A DNA stretch of 64,000 nt from Microbulbifer sp. HZ11 (GTDB lineage Bacteria; Pseudomonadota; Gammaproteobacteria; Pseudomonadales; Cellvibrionaceae): positions 248,001 to 312,000 of the forward strand of contig NZ_JELR01000002.1 in NCBI RefSeq assembly GCF_000708675.1, given 5' to 3'. Shown here piece by piece: positions 1 through 8,848 of this stretch; within the stretch, counting starts at the first letter, position 1, and each line of letters starts with the position of its first letter. The notes under the pieces were generated by a model. The model did no database searches, was not told the DNA's origin, and saw only the letters and a program-made list of their open reading frames with translations. A program made the translations under genes and the position numbers.

Positions 1-1
1 T

Positions 2-865
2 GAGCGGTTGCACCTCACCCAGTCTGCCCTGTCCCACCTGTTCAGGGAGATGGAGGAGCGACACGAGCAGGCACTGTTCGTGCGTAAATCCCGCCCACTG
101 CAATTTACCACTGCCGGATTACGTCTGCTGCAGCTGGCCGACGAAGTGCTGCCCCGAGTCGCTGTTGCCCAGCGGGATATCGCCCGGCTCGCCTCCGGCC
201 AGGCTGGGCGATTGAATATTGCTATCGAATGTCACAGTTGTTACCAGTGGCTGATGCCGACCCTGGACGCCTACCGGGACGACTGGCCAGAGGTCGAACT
301 CGACCTGTCCAGCGGCTTCCACTTCGCCCCCCTACCCGCCCTCACCCGTGGCGATCTCGATCTGGTGGTCACCAGTAACCCCGACGATTCACTGAAAGGC
401 ATCCACTACGAGCCGCTGTTCAGTTTCGAGATGTGCCTGGCTGTCAGCCGCAAGCACCCACTTGCTGACAAGAAGTGGGTCACACCGGAAGATCTGGAAG
501 ATGAAGTGCAGATCACCTATCCGGTAGAACGGGAACGGCTGGATATATTTCAGAACTTTCTCGACCCGGCGGGTGTGGAACCACATTCGGTGCGCACAGC
601 GGAGTTGACGGTGATGATGGTACAGCTGGTAGTGAGTGGGCGCGGTGTGTGTGCGCTCCCCAATTGGGCACTTTACGAATATTTACAGAAAGGTTTGGTA
701 CAACAGCTTAGACTGGGCAAGAGTGGTCTATGGAGTACACTCTATGCAGCCGTGCGCGAAGAGATGCTGGAACAGGCATTTCTGCAGGATTTTTTCACCA
801 CCGCGAGAGATACCTGCTTTGCCAACCTCAACGGCGTGCGCGCGGCAACCACTGGCGTAACCTGA
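2..865 (+). CDS. metR: HTH-type transcriptional regulator MetR (5' end cut by window)
   Basis: LysR-family activator of methionine biosynthesis genes, with homocysteine as co-inducer in the enterobacterial homologue. The reading frame is open from the window edge; the first visible residues, ERLHLTQSALSHL, are the recognition helix of the winged HTH, so about 20-25 N-terminal residues are missing. The HTH is followed by the LFVRKSRPL-FT segment and a substrate-binding domain containing IAIECHSCYQWL, which matches MetR closely (E. coli IAIECHSCIQWL). The late segment GLWSTLYAAVRE also matches. The TTG at position 8 is an internal codon, not the true start. The usual divergent target metE lies outside the window. 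The next gene starts 31 bp downstream and is functionally unrelated. Confidence 0.9.
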   Translation, partial: ERLHLTQSALSHLFREMEERHEQALFVRKSRPLQFTTAGLRLLQLADEVLPRVAVAQRDIARLASGQAGRLNIAIECHSCYQWLMPTLDAYRDDWPEVELDLSSGFHFAPLPALTRGDLDLVVTSNPDDSLKGIHYEPLFSFEMCLAVSRKHPLADKKWVTPEDLEDEVQITYPVERERLDIFQNFLDPAGVEPHSVRTAELTVMMVQLVVSGRGVCALPNWALYEYLQKGLVQQLRLGKSGLWSTLYAAVREEMLEQAFLQDFFTTARDTCFANLNGVRAATTGVT

Positions 866-896
866 ACGATAAAACGAACACCATAAGGGGAAGTTT

Positions 897-1445
897 ATGG
901 CCTCCACTCCCAATAGCTGGAGCAAAGCACTCAAAACGCTACACTGGCTGATTGCTTTTTTTATTCTGTTTGCCTGGGCATCCGTCGAGCTGCACGAATT
1001 TTATGAGAAAGGCGACCCCATGCGCGGCTGGTGGATGGTGGTGCATTTCTCTCTGGGCTTTTCAGTACTCTTCCTGGGCCTGTTCCGCCTCTACTGGCGC
1101 GCCACCCATGGGCGCCCGACACTCTATGGCAGTGGGCTGCAGAAACCCGTATCGCTACTTGTACAAAGTCTGATGTACATCATCATGATCGGCATGCCCC
1201 TGTCCGGGCTGATGATGCGGCAGTTCGCCGGCCGCGATACACCACTGTTCTGGCTGTTTGACCTGCCGTCTTTCGTGGCAAAAAACACCGACCTCGCCAA
1301 GCAACTTGCATTTATCCACAAGGAATTTTTGTGGAATGCACTACTGGTGCTACTGGTACTTCATATCGGCGGGGCCCTGTGGCATCACTTTGTCACCAAA
1401 GACAATACCCTGCGGCAGATGTTGCCGTTTGGGAAAACCAGATAG
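897..1445 (+). CDS. Cytochrome b561 family di-haem membrane protein
   Basis: Small inner-membrane b-type cytochrome (182 aa) that passes electrons from quinol, or scavenges superoxide as in E. coli CybB. Four hydrophobic helices can be read at about residues 15-32, 47-67, 86-106 and 144-162. The histidines H16, H50, H141 and H156 have the spacing expected for two bis-His haems. The start is supported by the purine-rich AAGGGGAA about 6 nt before the ATG. It lies 31 bp after metR on the same strand, but the two need not share a function. A strong hairpin terminator follows 27 bp after the stop. The physiological electron partner cannot be read from the sequence. Confidence 0.85.
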   Translation: MASTPNSWSKALKTLHWLIAFFILFAWASVELHEFYEKGDPMRGWWMVVHFSLGFSVLFLGLFRLYWRATHGRPTLYGSGLQKPVSLLVQSLMYIIMIGMPLSGLMMRQFAGRDTPLFWLFDLPSFVAKNTDLAKQLAFIHKEFLWNALLVLLVLHIGGALWHHFVTKDNTLRQMLPFGKTR

Positions 1446-1470
1446 CAGGTATGAATTTCGGATAAACAAA

Positions 1471-1497
1471 AAGGGCACCGCAAGCGGTGCCCTTTTT
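1471..1497 (+). terminator. Rho-independent terminator after cytochrome b561
   Basis: A perfect 9-bp stem, GGGCACCGC/GCGGTGCCC, with a 2-nt AA gap (so the effective loop opens the last pairs) is flanked by an A-run on the left and TTTTTGTTT on the right. It could therefore terminate in both directions. It closes the metR-cytochrome unit. Confidence 0.85.
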
Positions 1498-1499
1498 GT

Positions 1500-2166
1500 T
1501 TGGCTGGATACCGGCCTTCGCCGGTATGACGGAAGCCTGCGCCATGACGGGAGCGCGTCATCCCGGACTTGATCCGGGACCCAGATGACTCGAAGTGCGG
1601 AGCTTCGCTTCCCTGGATACCGGCATTCGCCGGCATGACGGGAGCGTGTCATCCCGGACTTGATCCGGGATCCAGATGATTCGAAGTGCGGAGCTTCGTT
1701 TCCCTGGATACCGGCCTCCGCCGGCATGACGGGAGCCTGCGGCATGACGGGAGCGTGTCATCCCGGACTTGATCCGGGATCCAGATGACTCGAAGTGCGG
1801 AGCTTCGCTTCCCTGGATACCGGCTTTCGCCGGCATGACGGGAGCCTGCGGCATGACGGGAGCGCGTCATCCCGGACTTGATCCGGGATCCAGATGACTC
1901 GAAGTGCGGAGCTTCGTTTCCCTGGATACCGGCATTCGCCGGCATGACGGGAGCCTGCGGCATGACGGGAGCGCGTCATCCCGGACTTGATCCGGGATCC
2001 AGATGACTCGAAGTGCGGAGCTTCGCTTCCCTGGATACCGGCTTTCGCCGGTATGACGGGAGCCTGCGGCATGACGCGAGCGCGTCATCCTGGACTTGAT
2101 CCGGGATCCAGATGACTCGAAGTGCGGAGCTTCGCTTCCCTGGATACCGGCATTCGCCGGCATGAC
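1500..2166. repeat. Tandem array of 109-bp palindromic repeat units
   Basis: About six near-identical units separate the cytochrome terminator from the deaD stop. The marker TCATCCCGGACTTGATCC begins at 1558, 1649, 1758, 1867, 1976 and 2085, giving spacings of 91, 109, 109, 109 and 109. The shorter spacing lacks an 18-bp sub-block. Each unit carries two palindromes: one built on CCCGGACTTGATCCGGG and one on CCGGCATTCGCCGG followed by ATGACGGGAG. Translated, they give the PAKAGIQ / GSRIKSGMT strings often mis-annotated as small proteins. The array ends about 10 bp from the deaD stop codon. No gene is called in this 730-bp interval. Confidence 0.95.
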
Positions 2167-2175
2167 GCTTGAGGC

Positions 2176-3936
2176 TTAATCCCGCGGTTTTTTCGGCTTG
2201 CGTTTCTTGGCCTCGAACGGCGGCTTGCCGCCCTTACCGCTGCCGCCCTGCTCCGCAAACTTGGAGATATTCATCGGGCGGCCGTTTACGCGCACTTTTT
2301 TCAGGTGCTGGAAGATCTCTTTGGGCATGCCTTCCGGCAGGTCCACAGTGGTGTAGTCCGGGTAGATCTCGATGCGGCCGATGTAGGAGCTGTCCAGATC
2401 CACTTCGTTGGCGATGGCGCCCACCACGCTACCGGGACGCACGCCGTGTTCGCGGCCGACGTCGATACGGAAGCGCTCTTTGCCTTCATCCGGCGGGCCA
2501 ACGTGCTTTTCTTTGTCGAAAGGCTTTCGCTCGCGCTTGTTGCGTTTGCGATCATCGCGGTCGCCACGGCGGTCATCGCGATCATTAAAGTCGCGCTGTT
2601 TGGGTTCGCGCTCGTCCAGTAACAGTGGCTGATCGCCCTGGGCCATGGCGGCAAGGGCCGCAGCCACGTCCAGCGGATCCACTTCATTCTCAGACAGATA
2701 CTGATCCACCAGATCACGGAACGGCGCCAGGTCGCCGTCACCCTGCAGCGTGTCGGAAATACGCTGGCGGAATTTCTCCATGCGCGAGGCGTTTACCGCT
2801 TTCGCAGTGGGCAGCTCCAGGCGCTCAATGGGCTTTTTGGTGGCCTTTTCGATCACGCGCAGCATACGGCGCTCGCGAGGGGCCACAAACAGAATGGCAT
2901 CACCCTCACGGCCGGCACGACCGGTACGGCCGATGCGGTGAATATAGGCTTCGGTATCGTAGGGGATGTCGTAGTTGATCACGTGACTGATGCGCTTCAC
3001 ATCCAGACCACGGGCAGCCACGTCGGTGGCCACCACGATATCCAGGCGGCCTTTTTTCAGCTTATCAATCACCTGCTCACGCAGGTTCTGAGCCATATCC
3101 CCGTTCAGGGCAGCACTGGCAAAACCCCGCGCCGCGAGCTTGTCGGCGATCTCCACTGTGGCGTTCTTGGTGCGCACAAAAATGATGGTGCCATCTACCG
3201 GCTCGGCTTCCAGAATCCGGGTCAGCGCATCCATCTTGTGGAGGCCACCCACCGGCCAGTAGCGCTGGCGGATAGTATCGGCAGTCTCGGTTTTCACCTT
3301 GATCTTTACGTCCACCGGATTGTCCAGGTGGTCGCGGGCGATCTTGGCGATCTCGCGGGGCATGGTGGCGGAGAACAGCGCAATCTGGCGCTCGTCCGGG
3401 ATCTGCTCCAGTACCCACTCCACATCGTCAATAAAGCCCATACGCAGCATTTCGTCGGCTTCGTCGAGCACCAGGGTCTTCAGGCTAGACAGATCCAGGG
3501 TGCCCTTGCGCATATGGTCCATGACCCGGCCGGGAGTACCCACGACCAGCTGCACACCGCGCTTCAGTTGCTGGATCTGGCCGCGGTAATCCGCGCCGCC
3601 GTAAATCGGCGCAACGTGGAAACCTTTCAGATTGGCCGCATAGGACTGGCAGGCTTCCGCCACCTGGATGGCCAGTTCACGGGTTGGCGCCAGTACCAGA
3701 GCCTGGGGGCGCTTGTTTTTCAGGTCGAGGCTCGCCAGCAGAGGGAGCGCAAATGCCGCTGTTTTGCCCGTTCCTGTCTGTGCCTGGCCCAATACGTCGC
3801 GGCCTTCCAGGAGTGACGGAATAGTCTGCGCCTGGATGGGGGACGGGGTTTCGTAGCCAAGTTTTGTGACAGCGTCGAGAATTTCAGCGGGCAGGCCCAA
3901 CTGGTCAAAACCAGTGGCCGTGGGGGTATCGGTCAT
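2176..3936 (-). CDS. deaD: DEAD-box ATP-dependent RNA helicase DeaD/CsdA
   Basis: Cytoplasmic RNA helicase that unwinds RNA duplexes in ribosome assembly, mRNA decay and cold adaptation. Helicase motifs are in order: Q-motif region YETPSPIQ, motif I AQTGTGKT, Ia PTRELA, II DEAD, III SAT, V VATDVAARGLD and VI HRIGRTGRAG. A charged, Arg/Asp-rich linker (RDDRRGDRDDRKRNKRERK) follows, then a DbpA/CsdA-type RNA-binding fold (RFRIDVGREHGVRPGSVVG) and a basic C-terminal tail. This start (586 aa) aligns with E. coli DeaD; an in-frame ATG at 3960 would add eight residues. The gene is monocistronic. Its 3' end abuts the palindromic array, which may act as its transcript end. Confidence 0.95.
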   Translation of the reverse strand: MTDTPTATGFDQLGLPAEILDAVTKLGYETPSPIQAQTIPSLLEGRDVLGQAQTGTGKTAAFALPLLASLDLKNKRPQALVLAPTRELAIQVAEACQSYAANLKGFHVAPIYGGADYRGQIQQLKRGVQLVVGTPGRVMDHMRKGTLDLSSLKTLVLDEADEMLRMGFIDDVEWVLEQIPDERQIALFSATMPREIAKIARDHLDNPVDVKIKVKTETADTIRQRYWPVGGLHKMDALTRILEAEPVDGTIIFVRTKNATVEIADKLAARGFASAALNGDMAQNLREQVIDKLKKGRLDIVVATDVAARGLDVKRISHVINYDIPYDTEAYIHRIGRTGRAGREGDAILFVAPRERRMLRVIEKATKKPIERLELPTAKAVNASRMEKFRQRISDTLQGDGDLAPFRDLVDQYLSENEVDPLDVAAALAAMAQGDQPLLLDEREPKQRDFNDRDDRRGDRDDRKRNKRERKPFDKEKHVGPPDEGKERFRIDVGREHGVRPGSVVGAIANEVDLDSSYIGRIEIYPDYTTVDLPEGMPKEIFQHLKKVRVNGRPMNISKFAEQGGSGKGGKPPFEAKKRKPKKPRD

Positions 3937-4228
3937 ATTGGAGTTCACTTGAATATACATGGAGGCCGGGCCGGGCCACAGGACCCATCAAGGGTAACCA
4001 TAGCGCACGGCGGAGGATTGCTGGGCAAGGCGAAGAAGCCCATTAATAGCACCGGCTATTTCAAGCTTTTTCAACTCTGAGACAGGGGCCTGTGGCGAGG
4101 AGGTCTGTTACCCAATACATCTTTTGCCCCGCTAGTGGCCACATCAGGGCTGGGGGAACAAAAGGCTGCGCAGTCTACCAGTTTGACAGCAGACTGCCAG
4201 TTTATTTTTTGACCGGGTAAGCCTAAGG
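3937..4228. other. Intergenic region between deaD and kpsS
   Basis: This is the 5' flank of deaD and the 3' flank of kpsS, both on the minus strand. Only one hairpin (4170-4197, listed separately) stands out. No convincing -35/-10 pair and no ORF with coding character were found. Confidence 0.5.
4170..4197 (-). terminator. Possible terminator after kpsS
   Basis: A 7-bp stem GCAGTCT/AGACTGC has a 14-nt loop. On the minus strand it is followed by GCAGCCTTTTGTT, a weak T-tract. It lies about 32 bp past the kpsS stop at the end of the capsule locus. The long loop and interrupted tail make it weak. Confidence 0.35.
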
Positions 4229-5479
4229 TCACGCTGCCGCGTATTCTTTCTCGTCGGCAACTTCAGGGACATCACTTTCGATATCAGCCACCAGAGAGGG
4301 AGACATACGCACCCAGGCGAGTGCGACCGCGTGGTCCAGATTTCTGAAAAAGCTGCCATCCAGCTGGGTCTGCTCGTACAAATAGGTGCGAAACGCCTCA
4401 AACAACCCATTATCCACCGGCTGGGCAGACTGCCAGAAGTCATCGAGCTTGCCCTGATGCGTCAATCCCCGCTGGTCGTAGAGCCCGCGGCCGAGGGTGA
4501 TGGTTGGCACTCCGTGCAATAGCGCCGATATACCGACCGTACTGTTTATGGTGATAAGACCCTTGGCGTGATCCAGCAAGGTGGGGAGATGCAGGTCATG
4601 GCAGTAAACAATCCGCCCGGAAACTCCGTGGGCGCGAGCCAGCTTCTCAATCAGACTTCCATAGTGACAAAACCCCCGATCCATCGGGTGGTGCTTGATC
4701 ACCAATAGTTCATTCTGGGCAGCGCCTTCAGCAAACGAACGGACGACTTCGCCAATAGAATCTTCTATCCCCGAATAACTCGAGTGCTCTCGGATCTGGA
4801 AATCATCCTGGGTCTGCAGCGCGTACAGGTAAAACTCGCCGCTATGGCGCTCCGTCAAAGCCCGCAGGTACTTGCGCTGAGTGAGTTTGTACACGCCTTT
4901 CCGGTAACCGCTTTTCAGCCAGCAGATACCCTCTTGAAGCCAGTTTCGTGGGCGGTGGTGGCGGTAATGGGGAAATTCTCGCTGGGCGATTCTGGCAGAA
5001 ATGTAATAGGCGACCGCAAAATAGGCGCGCTGCCAGAAAGTGCGGCCAATATGCACATTGGCGCTACGGTTGTGGGGTTGGTAACGCCGGACAGTTTCTG
5101 GCGTCCAGTCCGTGAGAGAAAAGCCGTTGACACCGCCCTGCTCCAACGTCACAAAATCCGGACGCAGGTACCCTTCCTCAAATACCCAGAAAGCCACCCC
5201 CAGCTGATCACAGATTGCACGGGCTTCGCGGTGATACTCGCGGCAATCACCATAGACAACCACCGAGTGAATGTCATGCTGGCGCAGGTAGCCTGCAAAA
5301 TACTCTGGCCAACTGGCGCGGCCACCGGTGTAGTCCACCTGGTGATCCGCCCAGGCAAAGAACCGATCTCCGCCGTTAAAATTGATCTTGTGCGTGGCAA
5401 TGCCACACGCAGAGAAATAACGGGCGCACCGCGCAAAAAACGGACCGTGCGGCCCCTGCAAGAATACGACCCCTGTCAT
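4229..5479 (-). CDS. kpsS: Capsule polysaccharide Kdo transferase/export protein KpsS
   Basis: With KpsC, KpsS builds the poly-beta-Kdo linker on phosphatidylglycerol to which group 2 capsule chains are attached before ABC export; it acts at the cytoplasmic face. The 416-aa product matches the capsule synthesis family: N-terminal VVFLQGPHGPFF, the VFEEGYLRPDF block, GFCHYGSLIEKLA, and TINSTVGISALLHGVPTITLG near the C-terminus. This ATG follows directly on a run of ten G in the sense strand. An upstream in-frame GTG at 5515 would put that run inside the coding sequence. It is the last gene of the capsule locus, separated from the dioxygenase-like gene by an AT-rich gap. Confidence 0.9.
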   Translation of the reverse strand: MTGVVFLQGPHGPFFARCARYFSACGIATHKINFNGGDRFFAWADHQVDYTGGRASWPEYFAGYLRQHDIHSVVVYGDCREYHREARAICDQLGVAFWVFEEGYLRPDFVTLEQGGVNGFSLTDWTPETVRRYQPHNRSANVHIGRTFWQRAYFAVAYYISARIAQREFPHYRHHRPRNWLQEGICWLKSGYRKGVYKLTQRKYLRALTERHSGEFYLYALQTQDDFQIREHSSYSGIEDSIGEVVRSFAEGAAQNELLVIKHHPMDRGFCHYGSLIEKLARAHGVSGRIVYCHDLHLPTLLDHAKGLITINSTVGISALLHGVPTITLGRGLYDQRGLTHQGKLDDFWQSAQPVDNGLFEAFRTYLYEQTQLDGSFFRNLDHAVALAWVRMSPSLVADIESDVPEVADEKEYAAA

Positions 5480-5489
5480 CCCCCCCCCC
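5480..5489 (-). repeat. G10 homopolymer immediately before the kpsS ATG
   Basis: Ten consecutive C on the plus strand, so G10 in the kpsS sense strand, end directly at the ATG. The run occupies the ribosome-binding position, or the codons Leu-Gly-Gly-Gly if translation starts at GTG 5515. Homopolymers of this length are prone to slippage, and also to sequencing error. Confidence 0.9.
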
Positions 5490-5673
5490 AATTCGCCCCA
5501 CGCAAGTATCGACACTTAGCGGAGCTCAAAATACGCGGGTAAAAACCGCGAACAGTACGGCTGAATACTTATTGGCCAACAAAAAATTAATTTTCACATT
5601 GGCAATATAATTAAGGTGCGAAACTATATCCTACAGTGTGATACATGTCTCGTTTCAAATTGGCTCGTTAGAG
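5490..5673. other. AT-rich gap upstream of kpsS
   Basis: The composition drops sharply compared with the flanking genes (for example AAAAAATTAATTTT near 5582 and AATATAATTAAGG near 5604). This could house a separate promoter for kpsS on the minus strand. A TATATT-like -10 is readable, but no matching -35 was found. No coding sequence is seen. Confidence 0.4.
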
Positions 5674-6705
5674 CTATCGGGAAAATCGCCCGCTATAGCT
5701 TCGCTGCTCTCCACTCGCGAGTCGCGTACTATCCAGTTTTTGCAAAACCTTGCTCCATCCCCACTCAAACGCGCGCGCCGTCGATTTCGGCCACAACGTG
5801 AACAACGGGTTAAACGGGTTGTCCCGTGCCTGCATCCACACAGTCATGCGATGCGAGCGTTCGGCCGCCTCACCCCGGCAATGAAAGCCGTACACATTGG
5901 CCACCACCAGCGTATTTGCCGGTACATGAAATGTTTTCGGCTGTAATCCCATTTTCTGTAGGTCTGTGGCACTGACCCGGAAGGACCCGTCCCAGTATCG
6001 CGCGGGATCCCGTGCGGCCCCCTGCTTACTAGCCTCCAGACTCTGACGATACTCCCATTGCAGGCGTCGCCAGCTCAAACGATGAGACCCGGGAACATAG
6101 ACGAAAGGGCCATTCCGGCCGTCGGTACCGTCAACATACAGCCACCCCTTTACACACGGATGAAATGTATCCGCGTGCATATCCCGTTGTGGATCGGGCC
6201 TCGGTACCACATTGGCCTGATTACACAGGTTCTCAACGTAATATAACGGCCGCCGGTTCTTGGACGAGCAGTAACGCATCAGGCGATCGAGCGCTGGATT
6301 TTCAACCAGCGCACGCGTTTCAGGCATCTTCGAACGCTCAGCGCCAGTAATAAATAGCCGCTGAGTCAGTGTGGTACCCTCCACAAACTCGCGCACAGCA
6401 CCTTCGTATCCCTGCAATTCCTGCGCCAGACGCTGAAAATCTGCGGCAGGCAGGAAGTCGCGCTTCAGAATAAAACCGTGTTTGCGGAATTGACGACGGT
6501 CCGCCGCCGGCACCAACGGCGACAGTATAAAAAGACGAAAGCGGAACAGCAGGTGCGCCACCACAACGCGCCCCACATGCAACCCGCACCGGTTCAGCCA
6601 GTAGCTGCCAATAATCGGGTTGTGCTTAAAGCTCTTCCCCCAAGACACCAACTCCAGCAACCACTTGGGTAGCAGATAAAGCTTTTTAACAGATTTCGAA
6701 CCCAC
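5674..6705 (-). CDS. Phytanoyl-CoA dioxygenase-like Fe(II)/2-oxoglutarate oxygenase
   Basis: Predicted non-haem iron oxygenase of the PhyH type. The sequence contains an H-x-D iron-ligand pair in DMHADTFHP, followed by GWLYVDGTDGRNGPFVYVPGSH and a distal histidine/arginine region in GFHCRGEAAERSHRMTVW, the arrangement expected for the 2-His-1-carboxylate triad plus 2-oxoglutarate anchor. The start is chosen at GTG 6705, preceded by a G-rich stretch that could serve as ribosome-binding site; the ORF stays open to a TTG at 6747. It sits between kpsC and kpsS, so its substrate could be a capsule sugar, the Kdo linker or the lipid anchor. That is inference from position; no specific substrate can be read. 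Confidence 0.65.
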   Translation of the reverse strand: MGSKSVKKLYLLPKWLLELVSWGKSFKHNPIIGSYWLNRCGLHVGRVVVAHLLFRFRLFILSPLVPAADRRQFRKHGFILKRDFLPAADFQRLAQELQGYEGAVREFVEGTTLTQRLFITGAERSKMPETRALVENPALDRLMRYCSSKNRRPLYYVENLCNQANVVPRPDPQRDMHADTFHPCVKGWLYVDGTDGRNGPFVYVPGSHRLSWRRLQWEYRQSLEASKQGAARDPARYWDGSFRVSATDLQKMGLQPKTFHVPANTLVVANVYGFHCRGEAAERSHRMTVWMQARDNPFNPLFTLWPKSTARAFEWGWSKVLQKLDSTRLASGEQRSYSGRFSR

Positions 6706-6778
6706 GAGCCCCCCAATCCCCCGACGCCGCTGCTTCCCGGTACACAACCGCCTCGGCTCCTTCAGTGTTATTAAAATC

Positions 6779-8848
6779 TCATCGTTTAAAGAAGCGATTG
6801 CGCACCAACCGGTAGAGTCCGCGCTCCCAACCAGGCGGACAAGATCTGGTGCGCTGCGCCTCCAAGATCTGTACAGCGGTTTCAGTATCTACAATATCGC
6901 CACTTTTCGGGTCCACATAAGTGGGGTACAGAATCAGAGTGGCCGCTACCAGCTCATCGAGCGTGCGTTTGCGGCCTCGCACCTTCATGCAACGGCGCAC
7001 TGCTGCAAGCTGCAACAGGCCATCGGGCACCGCATCCACACCATCACCCAGCAACCGGTCCTCTGTCAGCCCCCAACCGGCATAAAATGGCAACCCGTAA
7101 GTGACCACTTTTACTCCCCGAAGCAACGCCTCAAATCCGCTCAGAGAACACAGCGTATGCACCTCGTCCACCTGTTCAAGGATTGCCGGCATGGGCACAT
7201 CTGTCAGCAGCTGATCGTACAGCTCGTCAGTATCGGCAACCAGTTCCCCCACCCGGCCGCCGGCCAGCACGTCCGGGTGCGGCTTATAGATAATGTGCGC
7301 ATCCGGGTTCGAGCGGCGCACCTGGGTCAATAATTGGCGATTACTCTTCAACCAGGGAGACCCCTTCGCGATAGACGCATCGCTCTCTACCTGCCCGGGC
7401 ACAAGAATGGTGGTGCAATTTCCCGGCAGCGCCAACGGCGCGGTCTGGCCGGCGAGATTGTATTTGCTGAGCTGCAGGCTCACCATTTGCTCGCGCAGGG
7501 CTGCCGCACGAGCGCAAAATTCCGGCGTTATTTCTGAATCGCGCAGGATTGATTCCAGATCAGACGATCGGGATGCATCGTAATAGATGCCCCGGCTATC
7601 CAACACCAACGAGAGCGGCCGCACCAGATCAGATCCCAGGCCCACGGAGCGTAAAAAGCCGTCCTCCAATTGCCATAAGGGCAACCTGAATTTTGCACAC
7701 ACCTCTCTCTGGGCATTGCGTAACCCACTGGCCCAAACCACGGCCCGGGTACCGGGTTCCTGGTCGGGAACAGAATTCGCATCGCCACCAACAAAATGCA
7801 TCTGACCCGGGCGGCCAAGAAAATCCGGCACGAACTTTCGCTTCCAGGGCGAAAAACCAAGTCCGAGCCAGGGGCCGGCCAACAGGCGATGTCGGCACAC
7901 CTGTTCTGCCAGTAGTCGGACTGTCTCTTCCAGAGAGCAGCGTTGGCCGGTGTAGGGGTTGATATACCGGCAATAGCGTAGGTAGGCCGCGGCAAACACC
8001 TGCTCCAGAGAGCGGCGCTGGCCTCGCCGCGGGCATTTCTGTGCGTCTTCAGTAAGGCCCCAACCGGCAAAAAAAGGCAGGCCAAAGCAACGTACCGGTT
8101 TGCCGGCCAGCAATGCATCGAAACCAAACTGGCTGGTTACCACGTAGACCCGGTCTACCGCATCCAGTAACGCCCAGGGATTGATATCCTGCGACCACAC
8201 CCGGCAATTGTGCGTACGCGCCGCATCCAGCAGGTATCCACGTTTATGGCCGGCAATCACGTCCGGGTGCACCTTCACGACCACCTCTGCACGAGGGTTT
8301 TCAGCAATCGCCGCCTCGAGCATACGGGTGAAGGTCGACGAATCTGCAGCGCCGCAGGTGATCGCCGCATCGCCAAAGGTCTGGTCAATCACCAGTACAC
8401 GCGGCCGATCATCCGGCCAGATGACAGACGCATCCGGTGCACCGTTATATTTTGATAGACGGTGTTCCCGTAGCAGGTCAATCCCGATACGGGCGCGGCT
8501 CAATTCCGATTCGGAAAACTCCGCCGCGAGGATCAGGTTCTCAAGGTCGCTCGGGCCGCTCGCGTCGTAATAAATTCCGGTGTGATCCACGACCAGGCTG
8601 TGCAGGGGTGCGCCGCCTACCCCGAGCCCGAAAGAGCGCAGAAAACCATCTTCAAGCCGGATAAATGGCAGCCCGGACCGCGCGGCAATTTTGCGCGCGC
8701 GCGCCGCCGTGGGCTTGTTTCCCCAGCCGGCGATATGGGTAGTGCCCCGAGTAGGCCGCAGGGCAAACCAGTAACTGGACGCGTCCAGCAGGGTATCCAG
8801 ATACGGGATGCGCTTGAGACCGCGGGAGCAAAAACCAACTAAAGACAC
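6779..8848 (-). CDS. kpsC: Capsule polysaccharide Kdo transferase/export protein KpsC
   Basis: Dual beta-Kdo transferase that starts and extends the poly-Kdo linker of group 2 capsules, working with KpsS at the inner membrane. The 689-aa length is close to the E. coli protein. Two tandem capsule-synthesis domains are visible as internal duplications: RLEDGFLRSFGLGVG / QLEDGFLRSVGLGSD, GIYYDASGPSDLENLI / GIYYDASRSSDLESIL, and FGLPFFAGWGLTED / YGLPFYAGWGLTED. The gene starts with GTG and overlaps the upstream glycosyltransferase gene by 10 nt, so the two are probably translationally coupled. Confidence 0.95.
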   Translation of the reverse strand: MSLVGFCSRGLKRIPYLDTLLDASSYWFALRPTRGTTHIAGWGNKPTAARARKIAARSGLPFIRLEDGFLRSFGLGVGGAPLHSLVVDHTGIYYDASGPSDLENLILAAEFSESELSRARIGIDLLREHRLSKYNGAPDASVIWPDDRPRVLVIDQTFGDAAITCGAADSSTFTRMLEAAIAENPRAEVVVKVHPDVIAGHKRGYLLDAARTHNCRVWSQDINPWALLDAVDRVYVVTSQFGFDALLAGKPVRCFGLPFFAGWGLTEDAQKCPRRGQRRSLEQVFAAAYLRYCRYINPYTGQRCSLEETVRLLAEQVCRHRLLAGPWLGLGFSPWKRKFVPDFLGRPGQMHFVGGDANSVPDQEPGTRAVVWASGLRNAQREVCAKFRLPLWQLEDGFLRSVGLGSDLVRPLSLVLDSRGIYYDASRSSDLESILRDSEITPEFCARAAALREQMVSLQLSKYNLAGQTAPLALPGNCTTILVPGQVESDASIAKGSPWLKSNRQLLTQVRRSNPDAHIIYKPHPDVLAGGRVGELVADTDELYDQLLTDVPMPAILEQVDEVHTLCSLSGFEALLRGVKVVTYGLPFYAGWGLTEDRLLGDGVDAVPDGLLQLAAVRRCMKVRGRKRTLDELVAATLILYPTYVDPKSGDIVDTETAVQILEAQRTRSCPPGWERGLYRLVRNRFFKR

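Noticed and set aside
8-865. TTG at 8 as the start of MetR
   Set aside because: The frame is open to the window edge and the residues before it (ER) continue the HTH helix; the gene is truncated by the window, not shortened.
1350-2163. Several overlapping minus-strand ORFs of about 100 aa
   Set aside because: They are translations of the tandem palindromic repeats (PAKAGIQ, GSRIKSGMT) and have the repeat period rather than protein character.
1500-2166. Possible CRISPR array
   Set aside because: Units are contiguous, with internal palindromes and no unique spacers of constant length; no cas genes are present.
2938-3816. 292-aa plus-strand ORF opposite deaD
   Set aside because: Antisense shadow of the GC-rich helicase gene; the minus-strand frame carries all helicase motifs.
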